Part shown: positions 34,040 to 48,300 of the stretch, one piece after another
Layout of the letters: each line of letters starts with the position of its first letter
How positions within the stretch are numbered: position 1 is the first letter of the stretch
NCBI GenBank assembly: GCA_002914805.1
Contig: JXTB01000100.1
Span: 374,599-438,598 of the forward strand
Direction of reading: 5' to 3'
DNA length: 64,000 bases
DNA from: Parasponia andersonii
Taxonomy: Eukaryota; Streptophyta; Magnoliopsida; Rosales; Cannabaceae
Translations under genes and position numbers: made by a program
The notes under the pieces: model-generated
Databases searched by the model: none
The model's input: only the letters and a program-made list of their open reading frames with translations
What the model was told of the DNA's origin: nothing

Positions 34040-37000
34040 ATGGAGAATTTGGTGCACAAGCTTCGGAATTTCGATGCTTACCCTAAAGTCAATGAAGATT
34101 TCTACAGTCGTACACTCTCCGGTGGTGTTATCACTCTCGTCTCCTCCTTCGTTATGCTTCTCCTCTTCTTCTCCGAGTTCGGTATGTCTCCCTCTCTCTC
34201 TCTCTCTCTCTCTCTAAGCCTTTTTTGATTAATTTCTCTGCGATTTTAGGGTTGCTTTTGCTGTTGAATTTTCTGGTTCCTTTTTCTATTACGATTTGAT
34301 TTTTCAAGTAGATATTTCTCGCTCTGTCCTGGGTTTTGACTCATTTCTTCTATTTTTTTCTAGATTTATTTATTTTAGGCATTAACCAATTAGAATATGC
34401 ATTCGTTCGAGCTCTGGTGGTGGAAAGGCCATCTTTTTTTGTTAATAAGAAAGGGTTATTCATATAAAGATAAACTGAGGGAGCAATAGGCATTGGGACG
34501 TAAAATTCTTTGTCAATTGTGGTGGTTTGTTCTCAATCCTCATTGGGGAAAACCCTCTTGTTATTTTTAAGAGGGGTCAGTTTTAGTTTTCGGATTGAGC
34601 ACGTTATAGCTGAAATCAAATTTAGGATCTTAGGCTCTTAGCATTACCGTTTACTCTTTTTAAAGAGATCTTTGGTTATGGTTGAATCGCCTTCACAGCT
34701 TGAGAGGACCAGTTGAAGCTTTGAGAATTTCAGCGACAACTGGTGTTTGGTTTACCTGCTTTTGTTTTGTAATCCGGAGCCTTAAAACGTGAATTTAAGA
34801 AGCAGACTATTTGGGGAAATGATTTCAAAAGCGGTTGGCATAGAAGCCAACTGCTTTTTCGGCGATTTTGAGTATTTGAAAATTTTTAACCTTTTAGATT
34901 CTATTTTCTGCGTCAGTTACTCTTTAAGAAGCATGATAATACCAAGTTGGCCCTGTGAGTATCAAGATTGGTCTTTTATTCTATTTTCATAAGCTGATCT
35001 GTATATCAATTGTGAAGGTCTATTCTATTACTTGCTTATTAAAATGGTGATGCTGAGTTATGTGGCCTTCTTAAACAACCTTTTAAGCTAGTCAAGCTTG
35101 GTAATTTTTGGCATCTTCACCATATTTTTATTTGTGAAGGTGAGGTATGCTAAATTCAAAATAAAATAAGATTACCTCTTTAAGAGTTTTTCATTACCTT
35201 TTCAAGTTGGGAAGTTTACTCTTTAATTTCCATGAAGAAGGAAAAAAAGAGCAAAAAGATCAGTTGTGGCTCGGATAAGGGTAAAGGATAAAATTTGGGT
35301 TTACCGTTTATGGGAAGATGCTTGGAGGGCTGAACTATCTGTGGCAGATTTCTTTCCTCAGCTTTTTCCTTTTGTCAGGTTCAGATAATGTAGAGAACAG
35401 TATGTGGATGCAAAGCCTGATCTAAGTAGAAAGTTGTAAATTCGACCAAAAAAAAAAAAACAAACTAGAGACGACCTGTAAGAGGTGCTTTAAGATGTTT
35501 ATGGAAATGTATTGACATAGGCCTTGATAGATTCAGATATCAAAGGTAAGAAAACAAAAGAAATCTAGATATTCATGAATGGAGAAGAAATGCCAATTCA
35601 TGGACAGTGTTGTGATACATACTTCTAAAGTGATATTTATATAACTTTGCAACAATTTGATTCTCTCTTTTCTGCCTTGAAACGTATGGTTGTTTTTTTC
35701 ACCTTGGCTACTTCTGATGATAATATTCTTAATTGAACTTCTATGAACCCACTCAAGTGTAAACTATACAAGGTACTCTCTACTCAGAGACACCCAGAGT
35801 TACATGCAAAAGCAAAATGACGGGAAAAGAAAATACTATAATTTTGATAAACGAAACCCAAAACTAATGCTAAATCTAATAAAATTTCCCCAATCCTGGT
35901 GTATCTATTCCCTAGAAGGAATTGAATGCAATGAACAATGTAGAAACTACAAAATAACAATGAAATAAATGTAATGGTGGTGTTCTAACATTAAATGATT
36001 AAAAGATTTCCTGACATCAGCAATTTCTTCAGACATAACAAGTAAAAACTAACAACGGCATCCCTGTGGCTTTTGCTTATGATTCTTATGGTTGTATTGG
36101 CTAGAAGGCTTGGCTGCTTCTGGAAATGTTATGTTAATATTTCATCAAGTATACGGAATTCCCTGTAATAACTTTCAGTAGACCATGAATGACAATGGGG
36201 ATTGCTAGTTGGTGGTAGGAGAGGGAGAAAGAGTTATAGTCAGAATGACCATAATGCTTGAACGTGCTGTCTTTTGCTGCTGACTTCACCCCATTTTCTG
36301 CAAATTTTAATGTTTGTTAATCGTTTTATGCTGATTAAGAGGAACTTTATTGTTGTTTTCTGTTTACAGTTGCACTTCTTATTTATTAATTAACCTTGTT
36401 TGCAGGGTTATACCTTAACACTGTCAAAGAGACAAAGCTTGTCGTTGATACTTCAAGAGGCGAAATTCTACGCATCAATGTAATCCAGTTACTTCCATGT
36501 TGAATTAGTGAATTTTGCGAGTCATACTGACCATATCTTCATGAAATGTCTCTGTGCGCCAAAAGATTATATGGGATGCTTAAACTTTTATCTGCTGTTC
36601 GATTACAAAATATCAACATGAGCTGTCAGTTCTTTATTCAGACAGTAGTATCTCAGTTTTTATTGATACTTTGTATGGTTGAAATGCAGTTTGATGTTAC
36701 TTTTCCTGTCATTCCGTGTTCATTACTCAGTCTCGATGCAGTTGACATCAGTGGAGAGCAACATCTTGATATAGTAAGTTCTGTGTAACAAGCACCTGTT
36801 TATTGATTTTATTGGGTGTGATGCTATGAATATTGGATGGTTTGGATATATGCTTTGTGTATCTTTCAATTTTCTAGTTTACAATTTGCAGTACATTTTT
36901 ACTTGCAGAGACATAATATAATCAAGAAAAGAATTGATGCTCATGGTAATTTAATAGAAGCTAAGAAGGAAGGCATTGGTGCACCAAAGGTTTGTTGAGA

Positions 37001-40000
37001 ATATTACTTGACAATTTTTCTTCAGCACGACTTTTTAACATCTTCCCATTTTTCAGGCTATCATCTTCAACCTTTTTTTTCAGTTGCTTGTTGTAGGTCT
37101 AGTATGTTATCTTTAGTTTCTTTTTTGTATAAGTAGCGAGACTTCTTATTGAAGGAAGGAACTGTGCAAATGATTGGAGGGAAACATGTCTTATGATAAA
37201 CATTTAACATACAAACTTGAAGATGCACAAAACCCCATACAGCTTGGAACATGACTTCTTGCCCTCTGCTGAAATTTAGTTCCCTCTTCTATTGGTGAAC
37301 TTTTTGTGACTGGGGGAAAAAAGAGAGAGATGCGGGTCAAATCATATTGATGGTTTATACTGTGAAAACAGATAATAGGAAAAGGGGAAAAAAATGTGTA
37401 AGGATGATGAACTTTAAGGTGGGTGAGCTTTATTAGTTTTTTAGCCGGTGTAAATATAAGAAATTCTTATTATATATAGTTAACAAAGTGGATAGTATTG
37501 AATGAGGTCTAATGTTTTCTTGTTATAACCCAGCAGTACAATTTATGTGGTTGATTGTTATAGTGCCTTTTTTTTTCCCCCCCCTTTTCCCCTGTTGTAG
37601 CTCCTTTTCTTTCTGAGAGGATTACTGGTACTCTTGTTTTGAGTTGTACTAGTTTTCTTCCTTTATTGAATTTTTCTTTGTTTCTTATAAAAATAAAGAA
37701 GCTGGTGGACAACACCATGCATATAGCTAAATTAGGAATGGACTTTTTTGTACTGCTGTGCTCCAGCGTCTGTGTTTGCGTTTTCGTGTGGCCAAACTGC
37801 CTATTTGTCTGCATGCAGGGATGTTCCTTTTTCTGGTACACATTTGCAAGTTGGCTTGGCTATGGACATACTGAGACGTACTGAAGAATGTAACTAGTAA
37901 CATAGAATTCCTTAGATAGTCATGAGCAGCTATTGCTACATTGTTATAGATATTAACGAGGGATTGGGGTTGCTAGGAGGATGTAAGGGTAATAGGAATA
38001 TAGGATTTTGCAATGGTGGATCTTGATTGGTAGTCAGATTGAGGGTTCAGTTTTGATGCCTTTTTTCTTGTTTCTTGAGTGAGCCCATTTTCTTATTTAG
38101 CTACTGGCTTATGATTAACATGCTGCATATTGTGATGATCCGGAAAAATTTACAACACGTCATGTGACTGACAAATCCTAGTGAAAGGTGGGGTTTCACT
38201 AGGCTGTCTTTTCACCACAAAGTTATAACTTGTGGGCTGTGGCACTTGCTAGTTGCTATATAACCCACATGTTGGAAGTATGGCCAAGAGACAGTATCTC
38301 ATAGGCAACACAAAGTTGCATTAAGAAAGCAATATTTTAACAGCGTGAAGTTAGGGTGCTACTAAATGAGGGAATATAGCAACTGAAAGATAGTGGTAAT
38401 GTGAATGAGCTTAGGAGCTAGGACTGAAAATTGATGGACAAAGGCTACTTTTTATATTTGATGGCAATTGGGAAACCATTGTGTAGTTGTCTTTGGTTTT
38501 CTTTGTCTTGTCTAGTTGTTTTAGGTGGTTGTATTTTGTTCTCAAAGTTTCCAGAAGACTGTTTATTCTCTCTTGTTCTTTTTTTTTTTTCTTTTTTCTT
38601 TAACTCAATAATTTTATATTGTTCCCTAAAAAGGCTGGAGAAGTTAGTGAGCATTCTGAGTCATTTAATTAGTTACACTTGGAAATGGGGAATTGCACAA
38701 GGAGACGTAAAATTAAATTATTAAAAATTAGATAATTTTATGCCTAAATGCTCTTACCTGAAAAAGATTAAAGGGGAAGTATCCTTGCAGAAGTGTGGCT
38801 ATGGACTTCGTTTATGATCCCTGGGCAAGATTGGTTTCTTGCAGTACAAACACAATTCTAGCACAAGGAAATGCATGTGCAGTTTGAATTTTGTTCTCCT
38901 TTTAAGTTTTTTTTTGCATTATAATTGTGAAGAATCATATCTTTTAAATTTTTCATTCCTTATCAAAACAAGAATGATAACTTTTCACTGATTTATTTCA
39001 CCACAGGATCTAATGCATTACCTATTCTGTGCATTTTATTTTATCCTTTTTTAGTTGTTGGATCTCGGAGACTTTTATTTATTTATTTATTTATTTATTT
39101 CTTTATGCAGATTGAGACGCCCTTGCAGAAGCATGGTGGCAGACTTGAACATAATGAAACATATTGTGGTTCGTGCTTTGGGGCAGAAACGGTATGTTGC
39201 AGTAACTTGTGCTACCATAGCATCTTCCCATAGTCATAGTTGTAAAGCATGTAAAACATATACATTGATGTTCCTGTTAAAATAGAAAAGAAAATGTGAG
39301 TTGATGATGTGATATAGTCTTGGGTACTAATAGCTCACTAATTGATTAAGAATAGAAAGAGTACTGATATTGGATAACAATAGGTGCTAGAAAACAATAA
39401 GGGATTACAGAGAACCACTGAGCAATTTGAGAGGCTCAGTACTCTTCCAGGTCAATGCCTAATTCCACTAACAGCCAAATGATCCCCGCCTATGACCTGG
39501 ACCTTAACACGTATACCATTATTCAATATTTACGAACTTCCCAAAGTGCCCCAGGCCCTGAAATCCCACAAAAGCCCCTCATTACACACTCAGCCATTAT
39601 TCTTCCCATGCCTAGCATAGGTGAATCTAATGGGAGGTTTATCATGATGTGATTTTACCATTTGTGGCCGATTTCTACCCTTAAAAGCCTTGGAACATAC
39701 CAACGACTCTTGGGGCATAAACTGATCAATGACAAAAAAAACTACACATCATCAAGGTGTTTGTCATTTTTTTAGCATGGAATATTTGCAACACATTAGG
39801 AGGACTATTTGCTAATGAATCACCACTGGATTGTGTAGTATACTGTTCGTCTTTTTTCCCCCCTTGACATTGCCTTGTAATTTTATTTCATCTACCATAG
39901 AAGTTTTACATTTCTCCACTGTCTTTGTGTTCTTTATGGTAAAATATGTTCCTTGATGGCACAATACCCCACAAAAAAAAAGTGTTGCTATTTTGATATA

Positions 40001-43000
40001 TTTATAAAAATATTGGACAACGTTGGATGGCCAAGTTGTATATATGTGAAATCAGATAGACGTGAGTAGCAGAGTGACATCATAATATCTTGGAGACAAT
40101 GTAGTTTTGCAAGCGATGGTGTATTTTGAAATCTTAGTGACTGGAAACCAACTAGTGATAGGTGTCATGCTTGGTCATTATTTTAATTGAAATTCAGTTA
40201 GAAGGAATTCTCTATGTTTCTTGAGACCTCTTAGTGTTTGTAATATCCCTCACTCTACCTGTTGTTGAGAATGGAGCTAACTTGCAGGCACTTTTGCTCC
40301 TAAAATATATACTAAGCGATCAAGAAGATAAATCAATCTTTTTCGTGTTGTTTAATTGTTCCTAATGTACAGAAATATATGAGATGAGGGTCCAACTTTA
40401 CTTCCAAATGAACTGATCCAGGAATTTTAAAAATTTTTTGGAGGACTTGTAGCTTTAGTTTTATTGAAGTTGTAAAATTTCTCTCTTTTCTTTTGGGTTT
40501 CTTGTACTTCCCTTAGGCAGTATGCACTGAAATCCTATTTGTTATGTACTTAACTATATTTAGAGGTAAAGAGGAAATAATGATAAGGTGGTATTTGACT
40601 GCTATAAGATTAGGTTCTTTGTAATAGAAAATTGGCTGCATAGACCAAATTACAATTACACAACCTCCGGTTCTTTGACGGTAGGATTTGTAGTACTTAC
40701 TGCACATTAAGAGAAATTAGTTGCAGGTTCCTTGCATAACAATGAAATAGCCATAGAACGTTCAGAGGTGCAATATGGCAAAAATGAAATGTATTTGTAA
40801 CTGATGTTCTTAAACTTGTATATGCTTACTCCATTATACCTAATTTCTCTCCCTCTCTTTTTCATGCAGTCTGATGATGAGTGCTGTAACTCATGTGAAG
40901 AAGTTCGTGAAGCATACAGGAAAAAGGGTTGGGCATTGACAAATGTTGATTTGATAGACCAGGTAAGTCTGAAGTTTTCAGGATGTCTTGGGTATTTTCT
41001 TGGTGCAGATCCGGTCGCAATACGTTGCCAATATAGGAATTGACATGAACCTTATTCTTTGAACTGCTTTGATAACCTGGTACATACATACATATATATA
41101 TATGTACAAATTATATTTTTTTAAACAAGGGAAAAAGACAATATCTGGAGCAACATAGATGAATTGCAAAAATTGGAGGACAAAGGGTTGTTTAAAGCTC
41201 AAACAAAGACAAAATAACAACCTGAGAATAACAGAGAATTCTTATCAAACAAACAAAAACAGTCCTTATTATTTCGCTCCAAGTTGATATATACAAATAT
41301 TTATATGTATATCTTTATATATTTTAAATCAGAAACGAAAGAGTTCATTGAAAGGAGAACAAGGACCTACAAAAGGGAGAATAATGGAACTACTTCCAAC
41401 ACCAGCAGTGCTAGAGGAGTAATTTAAACAACACTCTCAAGTACAGCAGTCAGTAGATAGTATTACAAGCAAAGTTCCTAGACCCCTTAACAAAGTGAAC
41501 CCAAAGGGAAGCTTAGAACTGCTTTCTATCACCCCTAAAAAGACTCCTTTTGAACCTTATCTTCAAATATGAATGTTTTTCTTTAGCCATTAGGCCCATA
41601 AGTTGCCCACACTGAGCACTTTGACAAAGCGTTGCATCTGCAACCGCCACCAAAGGAGAGACTTCTCCTTTAGCAAAGAGACTGAGGATGGAAGAATTAA
41701 CCAAGAGAAGCCAGTAAAAATGGTACTTTCTCCGCGCTGTTCTTGCTCTGAGGATGGAAGAATTACCAATTGCACAATGTAAAAATGGTACTTCCTAATG
41801 GTACTTCCTTTGCGCTGTTCTTACAAATAGTACAACAATTAGTAGATAAAGAAAGAGAAGGGAGTTTCTTTTGCTGCCTGTTGAAAGTGTTGACACCTTT
41901 TTATGGTGCTTCTGTAATACTTCGCCTCAATAACCAGGCACCTCCATAACATTTTGCCTCTGGTGCTTCCATTAAATCCAGAAACTTCTTCACCAATGAA
42001 GACATAAATCTTCAAGAAATATCCAAAAAAAGAACCCATAGTCTTTACGAATGAAACCATTTATTACCCCAGACTCATTACTTGGTATAAGTTGGTGATG
42101 ATTGTTAATCAGCTATCTAGTCCAAGTTAAGCTCATGTAAAAAGTCGAGTTGGACTCTTGCAAATGACTTTGATAGATAGGGTGAGCATTTCATTTTTGC
42201 GTCTAAAACTTTACAAAGTATTTTTCAAAGATTATTTCCTCCACACAGTTGCACTTATGTACAGTTGCTTGATTTGTTGGGTCCTATATGAGCCAACAGG
42301 GGTAAAGTATCTCACGTGAATGTGATTTATTTGTTGCACTTATGTACAGTTGCTTGATTTGTTGGGTCCTATATGGCTCCTTGCTTGTAGATTTTTTCTT
42401 ATCTTTTTCTTGCTGCAGTTTCAGTCAGCTTTGACTTTTGATAAATGTAAACTAAGGTTTGTATGTCTAGTTTTCTGTTTCTGTAATTTAGGCATGCCAA
42501 GTTAGGATAAGTGACTCTTTGTCAGGAATCTATATTTTTTACTTAAACATCAGAAACCTCTATGATATTGCCAAGTTAAATGCTACTTTCTGCATGTATC
42601 AAGCGCCCTCAAACTTCAAAAAGTTAGAAGTATTGATTTTTGAGCTTATATCCTTGTGGCTTCCAGTGCAAACGAGAAGGTTTCATCCAAAAGATCAAAG
42701 ATGAAGATGGTGAAGGATGTAATATTGAAGGATCTCTTGAAGTTAACAAAGTGGCTGGAAGTTTCCATTTTGCCCCTGGGAAAAGCTTTCATCAGGCAAA
42801 TATCTTTTTGCAGGATTTGCTGGCTTTCCAAGCAGAGAGTTACAATGTAAGACACATTTAGTTCCTTTCCTGAGATAAATATACGATTGACTGTTATTAG
42901 TCTGTCCATCTCAAATGAGTCTTTTCTCTCTTATATTACTATATAATCTTTTCGTTCTGAGACATATAATCGTGCTTGTATTTTATCTTGCATGATACAG

Positions 43001-45438
43001 ATCAGTCACAAGATTAATAAATTAGCTTTTGGTGACTATTTTCCTGGCGTGGTAAATCCCCTTGATGGGTAATTATTTNAATGGATTGGTGTTTTCAGTT
43101 CAGTTGATGTTGACATTGCCATTAACAAAGTTCTGTTACATTTTTCTCTTGGCCCTACTGTTTCAGTCCTTTTCTTCCTTCCCCATCTCTCTCTCTCTTC
43201 CTGCTTCTACTGCTTGCTCAATAAACTAAGCGATTACCTGTCTTGCTTTAATCCCAAATTGGATTGGTGTTTTCAGTTCAGTTGATGTTGACATTGCAAT
43301 TAACAAAGTTCTGTTACATTTTTCTCTTGGCTCTACTGTTTCAGTCCTTTTCTTCCTTCCCCATCTCTCTCTCTCTCTCTCTTCCTGCTTCTACTGCTTG
43401 CTCAATAAACTAAGCCATGTTGTTGGACTAATATCTACCATCTTTTTGTCTTAAAGTAACAGTTATTTCTATGCATCTTCAGGGTAAAATGGAGTCAGGA
43501 ATCACCAAATGGTGCCTACCAGTATTTCCTCAAGGTTAGGTCCCCCCCCACCCCCTCTCTTCTCTCTCTCTCTCTAAATATTATACATTTACACCTTCTA
43601 TATTGTATAAATTTCCCTTAAATGCAGGAAATACATTATTAATGGTCACAAAGATATAAAAGAAAAGTTTGTTTTGTTTTTAGTTTTAGTTTTAGTTTTC
43701 CTTTTAATTCTATTGAATCAACTCATTCAAAGAGTAGTTCTAAATTCATTGTAGAACTTACGGTTTTTCAGATGTCAATGACCCCAAAGAAAGGTAAAAT
43801 AAAATAAAAGGAAAGGTTTTTCTGTTTGTGTACTTAATAAGTCCAATGTGCATTAAGGCCAATTATTGAACATTTTTACTGTCTTCGAGACCAGTTATGG
43901 ATGTATGCATGTGGATAACGTTTTCCTGTGTTTTGTTGCACTGTCCTAACACTTCGTTTGTGAAGATAAGTTGACATTTACTACTACATCACAGGTGGTC
44001 CCTACAAAGTATACCAATATTAGAGGCCGTGATGTCCACTCAAATCAGGTATTGTCACAGAAATCTAATAGTATTGTTTACTTAATTAATTGCGGATAAT
44101 GTGCTGAAGCCATAGTATTTGGACTGTGCAGTACTCTGTGACAGAGCATTTCAAAAGTGCAGAAGCTGGACACTATCGATCACTTCCTGGAGTGTTCTTC
44201 TATTATGATTTTTCTCCAATTAAGGTTTGTTCCGCATACACATCTAGCAAAGCCATTGGTAAATCTTATTTAGAACCCTGTGTCTCTGGCGTGCTGTCAA
44301 TAGTGAAAGCCTTCCTATTTTTTTCTTACTTTCTCCTCATTTTCTGGCAATCCAGAGATTGCATAATAGTCTCCTTAATGCTTAGCTGAAATTTACAAAT
44401 ACTTGGTCCCTAGCAGCCACAACCACTCAATTCTGTTAACGGTGATGAATACTCATTTTACCACCAAATAAGAAAAACAAAAAATAAAAAGCCCACAAAC
44501 CTATAAGTAGCATCCTGAAGTCTAAATGTGAAACTGCACTATTATCAGATAATGACAGCTAGAATCTCTTTTTTTATAAAGATGCTTTTGTAGATTTTCA
44601 TCAGGCAACCATTTTGTCTTTCTTATGTTGCCCTTGGTTCTCCCTTTCCTCTATTGCCTTACTTCCCATTATGAATTTGATTTGCTTAGCAATTATTACC
44701 TTCCTATTAACTTTTTCTGAATACTGCTGTTATCCGTATCCTCCAAAACAACCTTGCAGTTCTTTCCTAGGAAATCTTGCTAGTTTCATGAACTTCCTTT
44801 GTTTGACGATCTAAATGTTGTGCCGCTCTCTTTTGCTCTTCTTTTCATGCTTTCCTTGCTTGCATAGTTTTCAAAAGAAGATTGTCAAAGTCGTTTGTGA
44901 CTTAAATAGTCTAATAGCTAGAGTACGGTAGTCTTCCCATTTTAGCCTAACATTGTTTTTAGAAAGAAACAACAGTATCAAAAGGGAAGACTGTCCGTGG
45001 TTTAATGTCAAGCAGGAAATCATAAAACACAAAGTGGATGATTTTAGTTTGATAATCCCATAAAGTTGGAATTAATTTTCGTATTATATTCACCTCTTTT
45101 GCAGGTAACATTCAAAGAGGAACGTGTTCCATTTTTGCACTTCATCACACATATTTGTGCCATAGTTGGAGGTAGTTCCCGCTTTCTCTCACAGAATAAC
45201 TTCGGTTTTATTCATACTAGCTGAAATTTAGAGATTTAAGGACATGCTACTTTGAATAACTTCCGGTATTATCTCCTCGATCCTTTTAATACTTTATGTT
45301 ACTGTAATGCAACTAATTATGGATGCTTCTCTTGAATATGTTTTAGGTATTTTCACTATTGCGGGTATAGTAGATTCCTTTGTATATCATGGTCAAAGAG
45401 CGATGAAGAAGAAGATGGAAATTGGAAAATTTGGCTGA
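34040..45438 (+). CDS. ERGIC3: ERGIC3/ERV46 cargo-receptor homologue
   Basis: Thirteen coding exons: 34040-34181, 36406-36479, 36690-36773, 36909-36989, 39111-39191, 40870-40962, 42667-42846, 43001-43068, 43483-43534, 43995-44048, 44132-44224, 45105-45171 and 45347-45438. All junctions are GT-AG and phase-consistent and give 386 residues, the usual plant length. The family forms the ERV41-ERV46 complex that cycles in COPII/COPI vesicles between ER and Golgi and helps retrieve or export cargo. The N-terminus (LRNFDAYPKVNEDFYSRTLSGG) precedes a first membrane helix at about 28-47. A long lumenal domain follows with the Cys-rich CGSCFG and CCNSC motifs (about 173-190), then a second helix at about 345-367 and a short cytosolic tail (KKKMEIGKFG). 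The gene is intact; introns are large and contain retroposon debris and several tandem duplications. Confidence 0.96.
35270..35450 (+). pseudogene. LINE fragment (zf-RVT region) in ERGIC3 intron 1
   Basis: One frame reads KIWVYRLWEDAWR and then LSVADFFPQLFPF (about 35293-35385). This resembles the 'isFWeD.W.g..pL...FP.Ly' block after the reverse transcriptase of plant L1 elements. An A run at 35449-35460 may be its tail. The fragment is short and dead. Confidence 0.6.
41335..41830 (-). repeat. Retroelement-like debris with a 65-bp repeat in ERGIC3 intron 6
   Basis: 'gaggatggaagaatta' followed by 'aaaaatggtact' occurs at about 41683 and again at about 41751, with 'gcgctgttctt' after each. The preceding stretch ('ttcattgaaaggagaacaagg') has the look of an L1-like 3' end on the minus strand, but no protein similarity was seen, so the origin is uncertain. 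Confidence 0.4.
42248..42375 (+). repeat. 43-bp direct repeat, period 85, in ERGIC3 intron 6
   Basis: The segment starting GTTGCACTTATGTACAGTTG is identical at 42248-42290 and 42333-42375, separated by 42 bp. Confidence 0.9.
43082..43415 (+). repeat. About 150-bp tandem duplication in ERGIC3 intron 8
   Basis: 43082-43231 and 43260-43415 are near-identical except for a longer CT tract in copy 2. Between them lie 28 unique bases (43232-43259). Each copy carries a GTTTTCAG acceptor-like string near its start. Confidence 0.9.
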
Positions 45439-48300
45439 CTTTTTTTTCCCTGCAGTTGTGTGTATAATGTTCCTCCAATACTTTGGCTGGCTAGTGGGGC
45501 AAAAAGATTTAGGTTTGGTAAATTATTGATCTCTTTTTCCTTTTTATTATAGATTGTTGAATTAAAGAGGTGGACTTTGTATAGTGTACATCAAACATTA
45601 TACTGGCCACTAGGACTAGTCATAGAATCATTTTTTGATGAGGGTCACTAAATCACAACATTATTTATGCACCAAATAGGCTGACTAATGAATGAGCTTG
45701 AGTTTTGGCTAGAGTTACACTTATTCCTCCCAACTTTTCTATTCTCTGCACTCGGTCACTTGAAGTAAATCCAAACTCTGTCCAACTTTGTTATAAATTG
45801 ATGTCCAACCAATGAATTGGTAAATCTATCGTATCAAAAATTATATGAACTGTTACATTGATTTAGATGTTAGATGATGGCTCATTTAGTCATTAGATGG
45901 ACATGTATTGGAACTTTTATTTATTAGCACGAACGCGAAGGGAGATTAAAATCAGACAAATGATTCGAGTCATTGTGTGCGTCTGTGTGTGCGTTTTTTT
46001 ATTTTTTTATTTTTCCAAGTGACGAGTCATTGAGAAGTTACCTAAGTGGAGTTTTACAAATGCGTGAGAATGAAAATCTAATTCTCATATTGAGAAAATA
46101 AATGTGAGTAATTCAACATAATTTTTTCATTACGTGAATCGTGCATGCTAAGATTAAAAAAAAAAAATAAGTATATACCCGAGAAGTTTAGTATGATTAC
46201 AAAATCGGCTCGTGGTTTTCTATTTTTATTTATTTGTTTTTTGGGAAGATTTACTCAACCGTTGCCCTCTGATCCCAAATTATTTGCAAACGGAACCCAT
46301 ATCTTAACTAATTCTTCATAAACGACGTAGTATTTTTCTTTTTTGAGAAAAACAATGTAGAATAACTTGACCCGTCTTTACTGAAATACATTTAACATTT
46401 CGACTGATAATATTTTCCTTAGAGCCCCCATTTTTTCTCTCCCCACATCTTTCTGATTAATTAATTATTTACAAAGATTTTTTTTTTAAAAAAAAAGAAA
46501 GTGACGTAAATGCCCTCGTATACTATTAAACAATAAAACATTATTTCTTAGTACACCTTAAACACACCTAGTGCAAATTAAATATTAATTCTAGTAAGGT
46601 AAGACTTTATTTATATTTGTTAGTTTTTATTTTGCGTTTAAAAGAATGAGAAATAGAATCATAGATTGTTCTCATTGAATTTTGTGCTTAAGGTATTTTT
46701 ATTTAGTTTTTATTTTGTGTTTATCTCTTCTATCTAGTCTCCTCTCTAATGAAGTCTCTCTGTCTCTCTCTCTCTCGGTAAATAATAATGAAGTCTTTGT
46801 TACTTTTTTAAAAATGAGAAACTATAAATAATAGTCGCAACTCACAATAATATTTTATTTAGATAGTATTCAGAAACTTTTTTTTTTCCTTTTCTCTTTC
46901 TTTATCTAACTGCATGATCGTGTGTATACAGTTTCTTTATTTTATAAAGTTCTTTTTTATTTTATTTTAAGATAATCGATGTAGTTGCTGATACTGCATT
47001 ATAATTCATTGATACTTGTTTTATGTCTTAACCCATAATTATTAAAGAAAAGAATAGAAAATTTTGCAATAATTATTGATTTTTCTTATATATTTTTGAG
47101 CTGAAGTAAAACTCATAGTATTTTTTTTTTTCATTAACTACCAACTATAAAAGCAATATATATCAAAATCTTGAAAAAAATTAATAAAAATGGAGAATGA
47201 GACAAGAATTAGGATATTTTTGTACTTAATGAAAACTTTCCTAAATATCTTTNAAAAGAAAAAAAGAAAAAGAAAAAGTTTTTGTTTAAAATGTCTATGA
47301 TGTCATTAATATTAATGGGAAAATAAACATTTATGTGATAAAGCTAGTTGAATATAAACAACTGATAATTTAAATGAATTATTTGATAGTTTCCCATTAT
47401 TCTCTTGTACACAAGAGTGAAAAATTCTTGCTCCCATATATTGAGCCTAAAAAGCAAGAACAAAAAAATCACCATAGTTTTAAAAACTCTCTTGCTTTTA
47501 TAGATGCCCACACATCGGGTCCTTGATATTGAGTCATAGTTTGGAAGATCTAAAAAAGTCAATGAAGAAAGGTAGGAACCGTTCTAATGGCATCAAGAGG
47601 TAAATAGTTTCTTACTTGATTTCGTTTGTTGAGTTAACATAAAAAGATTAAAAATCTTAGTTACAACACTGGGTTCATGCATTTGTATAGATTTCAACCA
47701 GTTTATGAATTCGTGAATTTGTACGGATTTGGACTAGTTACGTATTAAGTTTTTGCTTTTTTTTTTTTTATATATTTTTTAAAGGAAAAGTTTATGCTTA
47801 TGTTGTAATAGAGAGAGCAGATAGAAAGATGGAGTATGAGTAATTTTTTGGGAAATTTGGTCTTTTTAGGTAGATAGATTCATATCTTACAGATTATTAT
47901 TGAGTGCAGCATATGCCTCAAAATTGGTATATTCTAGAGCATATTTAATAAAAATCGAAAGAGTTGGCAAAGTACGACGAAAAATAAAAAGAAAGAGAAA
48001 TTCGGGAAAATAGTCCATTTAAAAATGTCTTTCAATCCTTTCAAAAAAAAAAAAAGTCTCTTAATAACATTTCTACTTTTTTGTTGAAACAACTTTTAGG
48101 TTATAATTTGGCATGTCAAACGTGGTCGTATATGATCAAGTTATAAATTAAAAACAACTTTACAAATGAGTTTTGAAAAACACACTCCTTTTCTCTATAG
48201 ACACATTTGGAAAAATGTAGATTATTTGAAAGTACGCTAGTAAAATAATTATTCTGTATATTGCAAACTAGGATATTCCGATGAGTTGGCATTCTCATGG
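45439..48300. other. Gene-free AT-rich DNA downstream of ERGIC3
   Basis: The first 150-200 bp should be the ERGIC3 3'-UTR. The rest has homopolymer runs, a (CT)n near 46758-46777 and no coding or defined mobile sequence. Confidence 0.5.

Noticed and set aside
37509-37884. ORFs on both strands within ERGIC3 intron 4
   Set aside because: Homopolymer-rich intron sequence with no recognisable domain.
42646-42909. Minus-strand 87-aa ORF opposite an ERGIC3 exon
   Set aside because: Shadow of the plus-strand coding exon 42667-42846.
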